Assembly (NCBI RefSeq): GCF_000422645.1
Contig: NZ_AUGL01000009.1
Location: 1-64,000 of the forward strand
Source: Ferrimonas futtsuensis DSM 18154
GTDB taxonomy: Bacteria > Pseudomonadota > Gammaproteobacteria > Enterobacterales > Shewanellaceae
DNA length: 64,000 bases
Direction of reading: 5' to 3'
Shown here in pieces: positions 8,011 to 17,821 of the stretch. The notes beneath the pieces are model-generated. The model had not been told where the DNA came from. It saw nothing but the letters and a program-made list of their open reading frames with translations, and made no database searches. The stretch's first letter is position 1, and each line of letters starts with the position of its first letter. The position numbers were made by a program, and so were the translations under genes.

Positions 8011-8856
8011 ATGCTGTACTTCTCTGACCAAGAACTGGATGCCCTGATCCTTGAGGACATTCCCCGGGGTGACCTCACCAGCCGAACCCTGAATCTGTCC
8101 AACCAAACCGCCACCATAGAGTTCCGCCGCAAGCAGGCCGGACCGGTCGCCGGTCTGGATGTGGCCGCACAGATGCTGCAGAAGCTGGGCCTCACTCCTG
8201 AAGTGCACGCCGCCGAAGGCGATTGGGTCGAAGGGATGGCTCTGGTACTCAGTGCCCAGGGGCGTGCCGATCGGCTCCACAGTGCCTGGAAAGTGGTTCA
8301 GGTGGTCCTGGAGTGGTGCGGTGGCGTGGCACAGTGCACCCGTGCCATGGTGGAGAGCGCACGAGTTCATCAACCCCATGCCCAGGTGGCCTGCACGCGC
8401 AAGAGCATACCCGGCACCCGCAAGCTGGCGACCGCAGCGGTGATTGCCGGCGGCGGTACCATCCATCGCAGCGGCCTGAGCGATTCCCTGCTGGTTTTCA
8501 CCAATCACAGGAACCTGCTGACGCATCCCGAGGATTACCGGCGCATGGTCGACCAGGCGCGCAGCCACGCGCCCGAGCACAAACTGGCCATTGAAGCGGA
8601 CAACCTGGATCAGTTGCCCGCCCTGCTGGCCGCCGGCCCCGACATCATCCAGTTGGACAAGTTTACCCCAGCCCAGGTGGCCGATGCCCTGGCCCTGAAA
8701 CAGCAACTCGGGGCAAGCTGCCAGCTCTCCGTTGCCGGGGGGATTAATCCAACCACCATCGCCGAATACGCCGAGGTCGGCGCAAGCCTGTTTATTACCT
8801 CTGCGCCCTATTACGCCCCCCCTCAGGACATCAAGGTGGTTATCTCACCCAACTGA
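8011..8856 (+). CDS. modD: ModD-like QPRTase-fold protein
   Basis: This 281-residue protein is of the quinolinate phosphoribosyltransferase fold. It starts MLYFSDQELDALILEDIPRGDLT, typical of ModD. In the active-site block it has TRKSIPGTRKLATAAVIAGG and then LLVFTNHRNLL instead of the LIKDNH of NadC, which is the main difference between ModD and NadC. ModD usually lies in molybdate-transport operons, where its reaction is not firmly established. Here no mod genes are visible and it is a single-gene unit. The ATG at 8011 is chosen because GGAGTGG precedes it; an upstream TTG overlaps that site. Confidence 0.82.
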   Translation: MLYFSDQELDALILEDIPRGDLTSRTLNLSNQTATIEFRRKQAGPVAGLDVAAQMLQKLGLTPEVHAAEGDWVEGMALVLSAQGRADRLHSAWKVVQVVLEWCGGVAQCTRAMVESARVHQPHAQVACTRKSIPGTRKLATAAVIAGGGTIHRSGLSDSLLVFTNHRNLLTHPEDYRRMVDQARSHAPEHKLAIEADNLDQLPALLAAGPDIIQLDKFTPAQVADALALKQQLGASCQLSVAGGINPTTIAEYAEVGASLFITSAPYYAPPQDIKVVISPN

Positions 8857-8909
8857 CTTCAACCATCACACTTTGCACACAAATTCCACAACCTGAGTCA
8901 CACTTTCGG

Positions 8910-8925
8910 CGTGATGCAAGTCACT
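8910..8925. promoter_or_regulatory. CRP-like site upstream of dld
   Basis: GTGA-TGCAAG-TCAC (8911-8924) matches the symmetrical CRP core with the proper six-base spacer, about 135 bases upstream of the dld start. Catabolite control of lactate oxidation would be expected. The site is a prediction. Confidence 0.5.
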
Positions 8926-9058
8926 CTTTCTGCTGCAGGTAGCACAATATTATTCGCTATAAAAAATAAGCTACTAAGCTTTATAGCAGTCAGAACAAGC
9001 ATCCATAACAACAGAAAATCCGGGCCCATCCCTGCGGGCCCGCGCCGGAGGGTACGCA

Positions 9059-11872
9059 ATGAGCATCGATTATTCTCAGGTCCACAGAGAACTTCTTTCC
9101 CGACTGGGGCCCAAAGCGGTCACCGATGATCCCGTACGACGCTTCGCCTGGTCCACCGATGGCAGTTACTTTCGCATCGTGCCGCAACTGGTTGTGACCG
9201 CAAACTCATTGAAAGAAGTTGAAGAAACCCTGGCCGTCGCGCGTCAGCATAACGCGCCGGTCACCTTCAGGGCCGCAGGCACCAGTCTGTCGGGTCAGGC
9301 GGTGGGAGAAGGGATTCTGCTGCGACTGGGCTATGACGGTTTCCGCAAAATAGACATCAGCGAAGATCATCACCACGTCACCCTGGGCGCGGCGGTGATC
9401 GGCGCCGACGCCAACGCCAAACTCAAACCCTTCGACAAGAAGATCGGCCCGGACCCGGCAACCCTGGCCTCCTGCATGGTGGGTGGCATCGTCGCCAACA
9501 ACGCCTCCGGCATGTGTTGTGGAACCACGGAAAACAGCTACAAAACCATCGCCAGCGCCAAGCTGCTGTTTGCGGACGGCACCTATCTGGATACCGGTGA
9601 TGAAGCCTCCAAGAAGGCATTCGCCGAAAAACGTTCCGAGCTGCTCAAGTCCCTGACCGAACTGGCGGAGGAGACCCGCAACAACGAGGTCCTGACTAAT
9701 CGCATCAACCACAAGTTCGCCATCAAGAACACCACAGGCTACAGCCTCAATGCCCTGGTGGACTTCAGCGATCCCTTCGACATCATCAACCATCTGATTG
9801 TGGGCTCCGAGGGCACCTTTGCTTTCGTGGAAGAGGTCACCTACCACACCGTGGTGGAGGCCAAATTCAAGGCCTCAGCCATGGCGGTGTTCTACAACAT
9901 GGTAGACGCCGCATCGGCGATTCCGCCGCTGAAGATGGACGCGGTCTCCGCCGGCGAACTGCTGGACTGGGCCTCCATCAAGTCGGTCACCGGCAAACCC
10001 GGCATGCCGGATTGGCTCGCCGACCTGCCGGAAGGCTCTGCCATTTTGCTGATCGAGTGTCGTGCCAACGACCAGGAAACCCTGGAGACCTACACCCAGC
10101 AGACCATCGATGCCATCAAGCACATCGAAACCGAACGTCCCATCGAGTTCAGTACCGATCCTGCCGTGTACGGCAAGTACTGGGCCATGCGCTCCGGCCT
10201 GTTCCCCATCATCGGCGGTGAACGACCCAAGGGCACCTCGGTGATCATCGAAGACGTGGCCTTCCGGGTCGAAGATCTGGCGTCGGCTGCGGCGGATCTC
10301 ACCGATCTGTTCCATAAGCACGGCTACCCGGAGGGGGTGATCTACGGTCATGCCCTGGACGGCAACTTCCACTTCATCATCACCCCTCACTTCAAGCGCC
10401 AGCAGGATATCGACCAGTTCGACCGCTTCATGCAGGACGTGGCCAAACTGGTGATCGACAAGTACGACGGCTCCATGAAGGCGGAACACGGTACCGGCCG
10501 GGCGGTAGCCCCCTTCGTAGAGATGGAGTGGGGCGTTCAGGCCTACGAGATGATGAAAAAGCTCAAGGCCGCCTTTGATCCCCAGGGGATTCTCAACCCG
10601 GGCGTGGTACTGAACGAAGACAAGGAGATCCACGTTAAGGCGATCAAACAGGCCGCCGTGGTAGACGACTGGGTGGACCGCTGCATCGAGTGTGGCTTCT
10701 GTGAGAAGACCTGCCCCACCTCAGAACTGAACATGTCGCCTCGCCAGCGGATCACCACTCTGCGTGAAATCGCCCGTCTGGAGCAGGAGGGCGAGCAGCA
10801 GGCCGCCGCCAAGCTCAAGGCGGACTCCCAGTACGACGTCATCGACACCTGCGCCGCCTGTCAGCTCTGTACCATCTCCTGCCCGGTGGACAACAACATG
10901 GGGATGCTGGTGCGCCAGCTGCGTACCGACCTTATCGACTCCACCGCGCAGAAGGTACTGGACTTCCAGGCCAAAAACTTCGGGGCGGTCAACGGTGTGC
11001 TCTCCACCGGCTTCAACATGCTGCACGGCATCCACAAGCTGACCGGCAGCACGGTCACCGGCAAGATCATGGATCTGGGCCGTAAAGTCTCCAAAGAGGT
11101 TCCCTACTGGGATCCCAGCTTCCCCAAAGGCAGTAACCTGCCGAGCCCGCAGCCCGGCAACGGCGCCGACAAGCCCCAGGTGGTCTACTTCCCTGCCTGT
11201 GGTGGCCGCACCTTCGGCGCCACTCCGGAAGATCCGGATGACACCACCTTGCCGGACGTGATGGTGACCCTGCTGGAGCGCGCCGGATACAACGTGCTGG
11301 TGCCGGGCAACACCCGCCAGCTGTGCTGTGGCCAGATGTGGGAGTCCAAGGGAGACTACAAGAACGCCGACTTCAAACGCAACGAGATGGTTCAGGCCCT
11401 GAAGGAGATGACCGACAATGGCCGCATCCCGGTGATCATCGATGCTCTCTCCTGCACCAAGCGGACCATGCAGGACAGTGACATCGACTTCAAGATGCTC
11501 GACGCCGTGGACTTTATCCATGACGAACTGATGGACCGTCTGCCACCCTCCCACAAGAAGGGCTCGGTGGCCCTGCACGTGGGCTGCTCTGCCACCCACA
11601 TGGGCGCCGGCGCCAAGATGGAGGCGATCGTCAACCGCTATGCCGAAGAGATTGTCCGCCCCGAGGGGATCATCTGTTGTGGCTTTGCCGGTGAGAAAGG
11701 CCTGTACAAGCCGGAGATCAACGCCTCGGCGCTGCGTCACCTGAAGGAGCGTCTGCCCGCAGAGATCAGCGAAGGCTACTACGCCAATCGCATGTGTGAA
11801 ATGGGCCTGACCCGTCAGAGTGGCATCTCTTACCGCCACCTGGCCTACCTGGTGGAAGAGTGCACCAGATAA
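9059..11872 (+). CDS. dld: D-lactate dehydrogenase, FAD/Fe-S (Dld-II type)
   Basis: This 937-residue fusion matches the Shewanella Dld-II layout in size and order. It has an N-terminal FAD_binding_4 domain (TFRAAGTSLSGQAVG near 60-75), an FAD-oxidase C-terminal domain ending with EHGTGRAVAP, two 4Fe-4S clusters (CIECGFCEKTCP near 541 and CAACQLCTISCP near 600), and a C-terminal CCG-type cysteine region (LCCGQMWESKG, HVGCSATHMG, CCGFAGEKG). The family oxidises D-lactate to pyruvate and feeds electrons to quinones at the cytoplasmic membrane. The ATG follows GGAGGG, and a GGGCCC inverted repeat (about 9021-9043) lies just before it. In Shewanella the gene lies in a lactate operon; here no lactate permease or lldEFG is adjacent. 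Confidence 0.88.
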   Translation: MSIDYSQVHRELLSRLGPKAVTDDPVRRFAWSTDGSYFRIVPQLVVTANSLKEVEETLAVARQHNAPVTFRAAGTSLSGQAVGEGILLRLGYDGFRKIDISEDHHHVTLGAAVIGADANAKLKPFDKKIGPDPATLASCMVGGIVANNASGMCCGTTENSYKTIASAKLLFADGTYLDTGDEASKKAFAEKRSELLKSLTELAEETRNNEVLTNRINHKFAIKNTTGYSLNALVDFSDPFDIINHLIVGSEGTFAFVEEVTYHTVVEAKFKASAMAVFYNMVDAASAIPPLKMDAVSAGELLDWASIKSVTGKPGMPDWLADLPEGSAILLIECRANDQETLETYTQQTIDAIKHIETERPIEFSTDPAVYGKYWAMRSGLFPIIGGERPKGTSVIIEDVAFRVEDLASAAADLTDLFHKHGYPEGVIYGHALDGNFHFIITPHFKRQQDIDQFDRFMQDVAKLVIDKYDGSMKAEHGTGRAVAPFVEMEWGVQAYEMMKKLKAAFDPQGILNPGVVLNEDKEIHVKAIKQAAVVDDWVDRCIECGFCEKTCPTSELNMSPRQRITTLREIARLEQEGEQQAAAKLKADSQYDVIDTCAACQLCTISCPVDNNMGMLVRQLRTDLIDSTAQKVLDFQAKNFGAVNGVLSTGFNMLHGIHKLTGSTVTGKIMDLGRKVSKEVPYWDPSFPKGSNLPSPQPGNGADKPQVVYFPACGGRTFGATPEDPDDTTLPDVMVTLLERAGYNVLVPGNTRQLCCGQMWESKGDYKNADFKRNEMVQALKEMTDNGRIPVIIDALSCTKRTMQDSDIDFKMLDAVDFIHDELMDRLPPSHKKGSVALHVGCSATHMGAGAKMEAIVNRYAEEIVRPEGIICCGFAGEKGLYKPEINASALRHLKERLPAEISEGYYANRMCEMGLTRQSGISYRHLAYLVEECTR

Positions 11873-11888
11873 CGGCATCAGAAACAGA

Positions 11889-11916
11889 AAGAGGGCTCAA
11901 TTGAGCCCTCTTTTTT
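11889..11916 (+). terminator. rho-independent terminator of dld
   Basis: GAGGGCTCAA and TTGAGCCCTC form a perfect 10-bp palindrome (11891-11910) followed by TTTTTT. Confidence 0.92.
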
Positions 11917-11929
11917 ATCCTGCAAAACG

Positions 11930-12307
11930 TTACTTGGGACAGGTCATCAACGCCGCCAGCGCCTGGGACAGCTCCTCCTGAGAGCTGATCTTGCCTTCGG
12001 CGGCCAGCTCATCCAGTGCCAGCACCATCTGGTCCCGTTGCGGCGCATTCTGACGGCACAAGGCTTCGTTAGCCTGCTTAAATCGCTTGCCGCCCCGATA
12101 TTTCAGAGCCCGCTCGCTCAGGGTATCCGTCGGCAACCCCGTGACACCGCTACCTGCCCTCAGGGCCAGGGCGCCGTCCACAGCCCCCTGAAGATAGTTA
12201 AGGCACGCATCACTTCTCGGCGCCTCCTGACACTGGGCCAGGTTGATGTCATTGGCCCACAGGGCCGGGCTGGCCACCAGTGCTGCTATCGCCACTATCT
12301 TTCTCAT
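11930..12307 (-). CDS. small secreted protein, Rap1a/Tai-like pattern
   Basis: This is a 125-residue precursor with a signal peptide ([18 protein letters not shown], cleavage before NDINL). The mature part has the pattern [18 protein letters not shown] and later Cys residues (ALCRQN, MTCPK), which recalls the small Rap1a/Tai family of periplasmic proteins. Some members are immunity proteins for type VI effectors, others of unknown role. No secretion-system gene is close. Its start lies 59 bases inside the end of nhaA, so the two are translationally linked and probably co-transcribed. Family assignment is tentative. Confidence 0.6.
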   Translation of the reverse strand: MRKIVAIAALVASPALWANDINLAQCQEAPRSDACLNYLQGAVDGALALRAGSGVTGLPTDTLSERALKYRGGKRFKQANEALCRQNAPQRDQMVLALDELAAEGKISSQEELSQALAALMTCPK

Positions 12308-13484
12308 GGATACCTCTCTTATTCTCAGTTAACGAACTCTTGAGCACCAGGTAGCCACCGATGGCGGACAAGGCGGATCCCAACAGAATCCCCAACCTGG
12401 ACATATCTCCGTAATTCACCACACCGGCTTCGAACGCCAGCGACGCCACAAACATCGCCATGGTAAAGCCGATACCACACAGCAGGGACACACCCAGCAG
12501 CTGGGACCAGCGCACGCCCTCAGGAAGCTTCGCCAGCTTGAGCTTCACCGCCAGGTAGCTCATCCCCAGGATGCCAATAGGCTTACCCAGCAACAGACCC
12601 AGGGTGATGCCCAAAGGCAGCGGCGACACCAAGTCAGCCATGGACATCCCTTCGAAGCTCACTCCGGCGTTGGCGAAGGCGAAGACCGGCAGAATCATGT
12701 AGGTGCTCCAGGGGTGCAGCTTGTGCTCCAGGAACTCACTGGGGCAATCACCATCCTCATCCTTGGTCAGAGGAATGGTGAAGGCCAGCACCACACCCGC
12801 CAGGGTGGCGTGCACACCAGACTTCAACACCGCAATCCAGAGCACCGTGCCCAACAGCAGGTATGGCACCAGGCTGCGCACACCCAGCCTGTTGATCACC
12901 ACCAGTGCCGCGACTGCCGCCGCCGCAATCACCAGGCTGATGGTGGACAGGTCACCACTGTAGAACAGCGCGATGATGATGATGGCCAAAAGGTCATCGA
13001 TGATCGCCAGGGCCAGCAGGAACACCTTCAGGGCCAGAGGCACCCGGCTGCCGAGCAGGGCCAGTATGCCTAGGGCAAAAGCGATGTCGGTGGCCGCAGG
13101 AATGGCCCAGCCACTGGCTGCCAGGGGATCCTGATGGTTAAACATCAGGAAGATGGCTGCAGGGGCCACCATGCCGCCGATGGCGGCGAAGCTGGGCAGT
13201 GAGGCCTGGCTCAGGCTGGAGAGGGTGCCATGAAGCAGCTCTCGCTTCACCTCGAGTCCAATCAACAGGAAGAAGAAGGCCATCAGCAAATCGTTGATCC
13301 ACAACAGCATAGGCTTGTGCAGATCCAATGCCCCCACCCGAATCTGTACCGGGGTGTTCAAAAAGGCATCATAGAAGCGATCCAGCGGGGTATTGGCCAT
13401 CAGCATGGCCAAGGCCACCATCACCATAAGGATGATGCCCCCGGACGACTCCTGGTTAAAAAAGTTCTTAATGACGGTCTTCAT
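12249..13484 (-). CDS. nhaA: Na+/H+ antiporter NhaA
   Basis: The 411-residue, twelve-helix protein exchanges external protons for internal Na+ or Li+ and controls pH and sodium. It has the family N-terminus ([13 protein letters not shown]), the helix IV motif [15 protein letters not shown] and the twin aspartates of helix V ([13 protein letters not shown]) that bind the cation. The C-terminus [20 protein letters not shown] extends about twenty residues beyond E. coli NhaA. This tail overlaps the start of the next gene. It is preceded by about 230 bases without a gene, where its promoter must lie. Confidence 0.95.
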   Translation of the reverse strand: MKTVIKNFFNQESSGGIILMVMVALAMLMANTPLDRFYDAFLNTPVQIRVGALDLHKPMLLWINDLLMAFFFLLIGLEVKRELLHGTLSSLSQASLPSFAAIGGMVAPAAIFLMFNHQDPLAASGWAIPAATDIAFALGILALLGSRVPLALKVFLLALAIIDDLLAIIIIALFYSGDLSTISLVIAAAAVAALVVINRLGVRSLVPYLLLGTVLWIAVLKSGVHATLAGVVLAFTIPLTKDEDGDCPSEFLEHKLHPWSTYMILPVFAFANAGVSFEGMSMADLVSPLPLGITLGLLLGKPIGILGMSYLAVKLKLAKLPEGVRWSQLLGVSLLCGIGFTMAMFVASLAFEAGVVNYGDMSRLGILLGSALSAIGGYLVLKSSLTENKRGIHEKDSGDSSTGGQPGPVGQ

Positions 13485-13714
13485 TTAATAGCTCCAAAAA
13501 CAGGTAGGAGAAGTGTAGACGCAACATACACTTCCATATAATCGATTCTTTTGGGCTTTTAACTCGATATTTCCGAGCATAATAAGAAGGGATGGTGTCT
13601 GACCTTCACCATACTGCCCTCCACTGCGCTGTCTGGTGCGAATCGAAAGAGGGTCTGCGAGACACAAACCACTCAAGTGATTAACTTAACAACAAATTAC
13701 AGATGCGGACAGGA

Positions 13715-14887
13715 TTAAGTTTGGTTCAGGGAGTGTTCAGATTGCACCCCTTCCGCAGGACGAATGGGGGTCACTTTGGGGTCGGTGAACGCGGGGGGAG
13801 GTTGAAGTTCTTTGTTCAACTGCTGCCTTGCTAACTGGAGTTCGGATCTCATTTTGCACGCATCATCGATCACATTGTTGAGGTGGTGAATCATGGTGTC
13901 GAGCTCGTCCTGATCCCCGGCGGCCAGCTGAACATGGTAGTTACGCTGCTGGTCCAGTGCCCGAATCGCCAGGGACAACCCGATGATCCGCCGCTGCAGA
14001 CCCACAGCTATCCTGCGGCAACCACACCAGGCCAACAGCACAGCGGGAGCCAGCAAGCTGACCAGCCACCCCAGTCCCACCACCGTCTGACGCCATCTGG
14101 CCTGCATCGCCTCAAACAGAAACTGGCTCTGCAGCTTCATATGGGCGGTAAGAGCCTCAACCCGCTCCTCGGGCAATGTGCCAGCCTCCTGAGTGACTGG
14201 GGCCAGGGTATGAGGCGGACGGCTGCCTCCCTGCCCGGCGGACTTAGGGTCCAGACGGTCTCTGTATTGATTCAGATGAAGATTGCTCTGTTGACGCAAG
14301 CGTTGTCGCGAGGCCTCGGAGGAGACAAAGCCCAGTAACAGCAGGCTCTCCTGAGCCTGAGCCACCTCAGCCAGGGCCTGGAACCTTGAGGTTAGCTGCC
14401 CATCAGGCAGTGAAGCCAGAAACTGACGCTCCCAGCGGTTGACCGCCGCAACGCTCTGGCTCAGATAACTGCTCCACTGCTTCAGGGACAACTCCCCCTC
14501 AAGCCATGAATTGCGCATCCAGCCCAGCCCGCCAATTACGGCATTGACGGCCACCAGTTCCGGGGTATGCGCCTCCTGCTCGGTTAACCACTGGCCCTGG
14601 GCGGCCAGAAAGTTGCTCACCGCCAGGTCCGAGGCGATGGCCAGGCTGCTGCTGCTCTCACCCAAGGCATGGCCTGGCAACAATCCTGACCTCTCCCGTT
14701 GCAGTGTGAGCACCAGCCGGCGCCCCTCCGCCATCGCCACGGCTCGCTCGGGCAGCAGTCGCTCCTGCCACAGCTGTGTTCCCCGCTCACCCAGCAAATA
14801 ACCCGAAAGCAACAGCACCAGGCCGAAAGGCAGCCACACCAGCAAAGCGAATTTCGTCTTGATTGAGCCGCGATCCATCCAGGCCAT
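13715..14887 (-). CDS. NIT-HAMP sensor protein without an output domain
   Basis: In this 390-residue membrane protein, TM1 (about 12-32) is followed by a helical periplasmic region with LQRERSGLLPG, the RxRG-type signature of nitrate/nitrite-sensing NIT domains. TM2 lies at about 268-290. A HAMP-like stretch follows (RRIIGLSLAIRALDQQRNYHVQLAAGDQDELDTM), then a short helix and a proline-rich tail. Known NIT-HAMP proteins continue into a chemotaxis, kinase or cyclic-di-GMP output domain; here the protein stops about 60 residues after HAMP. Either the output is supplied by a partner or the gene is truncated. The start at 14887 is supported by GGAG eight bases upstream. Confidence 0.6.
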   Translation of the reverse strand: MAWMDRGSIKTKFALLVWLPFGLVLLLSGYLLGERGTQLWQERLLPERAVAMAEGRRLVLTLQRERSGLLPGHALGESSSSLAIASDLAVSNFLAAQGQWLTEQEAHTPELVAVNAVIGGLGWMRNSWLEGELSLKQWSSYLSQSVAAVNRWERQFLASLPDGQLTSRFQALAEVAQAQESLLLLGFVSSEASRQRLRQQSNLHLNQYRDRLDPKSAGQGGSRPPHTLAPVTQEAGTLPEERVEALTAHMKLQSQFLFEAMQARWRQTVVGLGWLVSLLAPAVLLAWCGCRRIAVGLQRRIIGLSLAIRALDQQRNYHVQLAAGDQDELDTMIHHLNNVIDDACKMRSELQLARQQLNKELQPPPAFTDPKVTPIRPAEGVQSEHSLNQT

Positions 14888-15130
14888 GGGGTCACTCCGA
14901 TTGGGTTTAAGCCAAGCTTAGACGGTGATTGGTCACTTAGCGTAATTCCCCTCAAGAAAAATGGCATACGATCAGAGGCTTTGACAGATTCCCTGTTGAA
15001 AAACTTTCGGCGGCTCTGTCGATGAAAAAACAAAATTTCTTAGCGGAATCTTTGCCGCAGTGATTGAAAACAGCGGTTTTCGACCCCATATACCGAAGGA
15101 CGTGGAAGCGATGTTGGGGAGAGGTGAAGT

Positions 15131-15346
15131 GTGAGTCTGAGGATGTTGAGAATGCCCCTGCTCCTGCTGGGTCTGAGTTTGTTGTGCATGATTTGCTACC
15201 ACCTTATCGGCAGCCGGGTCGATGAGTCAGGGAGCCTGGTTGAACCCTTCGCCCTCATTCCCCTGGGGTGGATGCTGCTGTTGCTCAGTCTGGTCAGCCT
15301 GGTGGTGCAATGGTTTCGCCTCAAGAGAGCGACTGCCCTGGGTTGA
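15131..15346 (+). CDS. small two-helix membrane protein (DUF3955-like)
   Basis: This is a 71-residue protein beginning with GTG; GGAGAGG lies about ten bases upstream. It has two hydrophobic segments (MPLLLLGLSLLCMICYHLIG and PLGWMLLLLSLVSLVVQW) joined by a loop VDESGSLVEPFALIPLG. The loop pattern (acidic-Gly ... EPF.LIPLG) recalls the DUF3955 family. The function is unknown. It converges on the ABC permease gene. Confidence 0.55.
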   Translation: MSLRMLRMPLLLLGLSLLCMICYHLIGSRVDESGSLVEPFALIPLGWMLLLLSLVSLVVQWFRLKRATALG

Positions 15347-15367
15347 CGACCCGACGCGATAAGCAAC

Positions 15368-15389
15368 GAGCCCCCGATGTCGGGGGCTC
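15368..15389. terminator. hairpin between convergent genes
   Basis: GAGCCCCCGA and TCGGGGGCTC form a 10-bp stem with a TG loop. There is no T-run on either side, so it may act as a weak bidirectional terminator. Confidence 0.5.
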
Positions 15390-15401
15390 TGCGGTTTCAG
15401 C

Positions 15402-16637
15402 CTAGTCCCTTTGCAGGGCGATGATGGGATCCAGTTCCGCCGCCTTGCGGGCCGGATACCAGCCAAAGGCCACCCCGACTACCATGCACACCCCCACCGA
15501 CAGCAGCAGCGACATGGGAGACCAGGCCACCTGCCAATCGGCGTACGCCCCGATCACCAGTGACAACAGGATCCCCGCCAGGATGCCGATAAGGCCACCA
15601 CAGGCGGCGATCACCAGAGACTCGGTAATAAACTGCCTGGCAATATCCCGCTTGGTGGCCCCCAGCGCCCTCAGCAGTCCGATCTCGCCGGTACGCTCCA
15701 TCACGGTGGCCAGCATGATGTTCATGATGCCGATGCCCCCGACCAGCAGGGAGATCCCGGCGACGCAGGCCATCACAATGTTAAAAATACGCTGAGTCTG
15801 CTGATACTGAGCCAGCAGATCGGCCGGCACCACCACCTGGTAATCAAACTCGCCCCCGTGGCGGCGACTGAACAGGTGGTCGATGGAGGAGGCAGCCAAC
15901 GGAGGCTCGACCCCATCGGCCAATTGCAGCTTGATGCTGTCAAGCTGGTCCTCCAGCGGCTTGAACGCCAACTTCTTCAGGGCGGTGTTCAGGGGAATGA
16001 ACACCTGGTTTCGTTCACCGCCCAGCTTGACCCCCTCGATCTTCGACTTGGTTTGCTCACCCTGAGCCAGGACAGCCACCACCTCGAACCACTGGTGATT
16101 CACCTTGATGCTCTGCCCCAACGGCGACTGGCCGGGAAACAGCGAAACCGCCGCCTCGGCCCCCAGCACCGCCACCTGACGGTAGAAGCGGTTGTCCTGG
16201 TTATCAAACAGCTGCCCTTGAGCCAGGCGGATATTACTCAGCTCGAAGTGACTGGGTGTCACCCCCACCACCTTGGCGTCGCTGCGACCCAGAGGGCTGA
16301 ACAGGTTGTGCACCCGCACCTCCTTGCTGGCACTCCACCCCTGAAGAAAGGGCAGAGTATCCATGGCACTGTGCACATCACCCAGGCTAAGACCAACGCT
16401 GTGCTCCCGCACCGTTTTCAGGGCTTCCCCCTCACTGGGTCTCGATTCCACCACGACGTTACGCAGCCCCATGGACTCGATCATCGACAGCGCTTCACGC
16501 TCGGCGCCCTCGCCGATGGAGAGCATGGCGATCACCGCCCCGACGCCGAAGATCATCCCCAGCAGAGTCAGGCCGGTGCGCAGCTTGTGATGGGCCATCT
16601 CCCCCAGGGCCTGACGGATCTCATTCAGATGATTCAT
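15402..16637 (-). CDS. MacB-type ABC transporter permease
   Basis: The 411-residue permease has a MacB periplasmic core and an FtsX C-terminal domain. TM1 (TLLGMIFGVGAVIAMLSIGEG, about 21-41) is followed by a long periplasmic domain, then three helices with the FtsX signature IGIMNIMLATVMERTGEIGLLRALGA near 308-333. Unlike E. coli MacB, the ATPase is a separate protein, encoded at 19741-20436. The gene is last in a tightly coupled operon (ATGA overlap with the adaptor gene). The family moves substrates from the periplasm outward by mechanotransmission. The substrate is unknown; no toxin or lipoprotein cargo is adjacent. Confidence 0.88.
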   Translation of the reverse strand: MNHLNEIRQALGEMAHHKLRTGLTLLGMIFGVGAVIAMLSIGEGAEREALSMIESMGLRNVVVESRPSEGEALKTVREHSVGLSLGDVHSAMDTLPFLQGWSASKEVRVHNLFSPLGRSDAKVVGVTPSHFELSNIRLAQGQLFDNQDNRFYRQVAVLGAEAAVSLFPGQSPLGQSIKVNHQWFEVVAVLAQGEQTKSKIEGVKLGGERNQVFIPLNTALKKLAFKPLEDQLDSIKLQLADGVEPPLAASSIDHLFSRRHGGEFDYQVVVPADLLAQYQQTQRIFNIVMACVAGISLLVGGIGIMNIMLATVMERTGEIGLLRALGATKRDIARQFITESLVIAACGGLIGILAGILLSLVIGAYADWQVAWSPMSLLLSVGVCMVVGVAFGWYPARKAAELDPIIALQRD

Positions 16638-17821
16638 AGGGCCACCTCAGCAGGCTTTGCCAGGGCGATGACATCGCCCGCGTTGAGTCCAGAGACAATC
16701 ACCGACCGGTTCAGGCTGCGGTCGCCGGGCGTCACCGGCTGTTTCACAAAACGGCGCCCCTGCTTCAGATAGACCCAGGCCTGCCCCTCTTTCTGGAACA
16801 GCGCCTGATTGGGGATGGAGAACACCTGCTCCTGGTGACCCACCCTGACCCTGGCGGTCACCTCTCTGCCCGGGAACATCACCTGGGTATCGGTCTGCTC
16901 CAGCTCCACATTGAACGCAAAGTAGTTCACCGGCGAGTTGTTGTCCTTGGGCTTGGCCAGGGCCTCGACCCGGCTGACCTTGCCTCTGAGCAGGCGGTCC
17001 GGATAGGCATCGAGATGAAGCTCCACCGGCAGACCCACTTTCAGGCCCGCCGCTTCAGACTCCAGCACCCAAAGCCGGGCTTCCATCCTGCTGACGTCAG
17101 GGATGGTGCCTATGGCCATGCCAGACCACACCATGTCGCCGCTGATCGCCGGACGTCCCTGGAAACCGTTTACCAGCACAAACAGACCATCAGCCGGCGC
17201 CACCACCTCCATCTGTTTCAGATTCTGGGTCGCGGTCTGGACCTTGGAGAGGTGCCCCTGCTGTTTCAGTTCGATCAGTTGCTGCTCCGCCTGAGAACGG
17301 TTGCGCTGCTCCCCCTCGTCCCAGTCGAGGTAGCCCAGCTTGGCGTCCAGGTAATCCCGGTTTCTCATGTTGTCGATGATCTCAATACGGGAATACACCC
17401 TGGGGTCATCGCTGTGAAAACGCTCCGCCAACTCCCTCTCCTCCCCGGTCACCTGACGCCCGGACAGGATCTCATTCAGCTGCACCTGATCCCTGCCCTG
17501 CTGCAACTGACCGTCGAGGGCCAGCTTATCGATTTCAAACTGAGCCAGAGAGGCGTCCAGCTGCTGGCGTTGGCCATCGAGCCGGGCCACCACCTGGCCC
17601 TTGATCACCGGAGTGAAGTTCTCGGCCACCCAGGAGAGGCTCTGTGGACCACGCAACCCGCCAGGCACCGATACCGTCTGCGCCTGAGCAGGCTCCAGCT
17701 GTCCCCGCGCATCAATAATATGAGTAAAGGTCTGGGGCTCGACGGCGAGGGTCAGCACCTGATCCCGCGGAGCTTCACCGCACCCGGCCAGCAGAAGCAA
17801 CAGCAGCAACACACGAGTCAT
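16634..17821 (-). CDS. HlyD/MacA-family adaptor lipoprotein 3
   Basis: This 395-residue adaptor has a lipobox (LLLLLAGC near residues 7-14) that would anchor it in a membrane facing the periplasm. A lipoyl-like domain (about 35-85) is followed by a helical hairpin around residues 90-200, a second lipoyl half (PADGLFVLVNGFQGRPAISG), and beta-barrel and membrane-proximal domains (PGREVTARVRVG). The family bridges an inner-membrane ABC permease to an outer-membrane channel. It overlaps both neighbours by four bases. The C-terminal FSIPNQALFQKEGQAWVYL is the most MacA-like part of the three adaptors here. Confidence 0.82.
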   Translation of the reverse strand: MTRVLLLLLLLAGCGEAPRDQVLTLAVEPQTFTHIIDARGQLEPAQAQTVSVPGGLRGPQSLSWVAENFTPVIKGQVVARLDGQRQQLDASLAQFEIDKLALDGQLQQGRDQVQLNEILSGRQVTGEERELAERFHSDDPRVYSRIEIIDNMRNRDYLDAKLGYLDWDEGEQRNRSQAEQQLIELKQQGHLSKVQTATQNLKQMEVVAPADGLFVLVNGFQGRPAISGDMVWSGMAIGTIPDVSRMEARLWVLESEAAGLKVGLPVELHLDAYPDRLLRGKVSRVEALAKPKDNNSPVNYFAFNVELEQTDTQVMFPGREVTARVRVGHQEQVFSIPNQALFQKEGQAWVYLKQGRRFVKQPVTPGDRSLNRSVIVSGLNAGDVIALAKPAEVAL

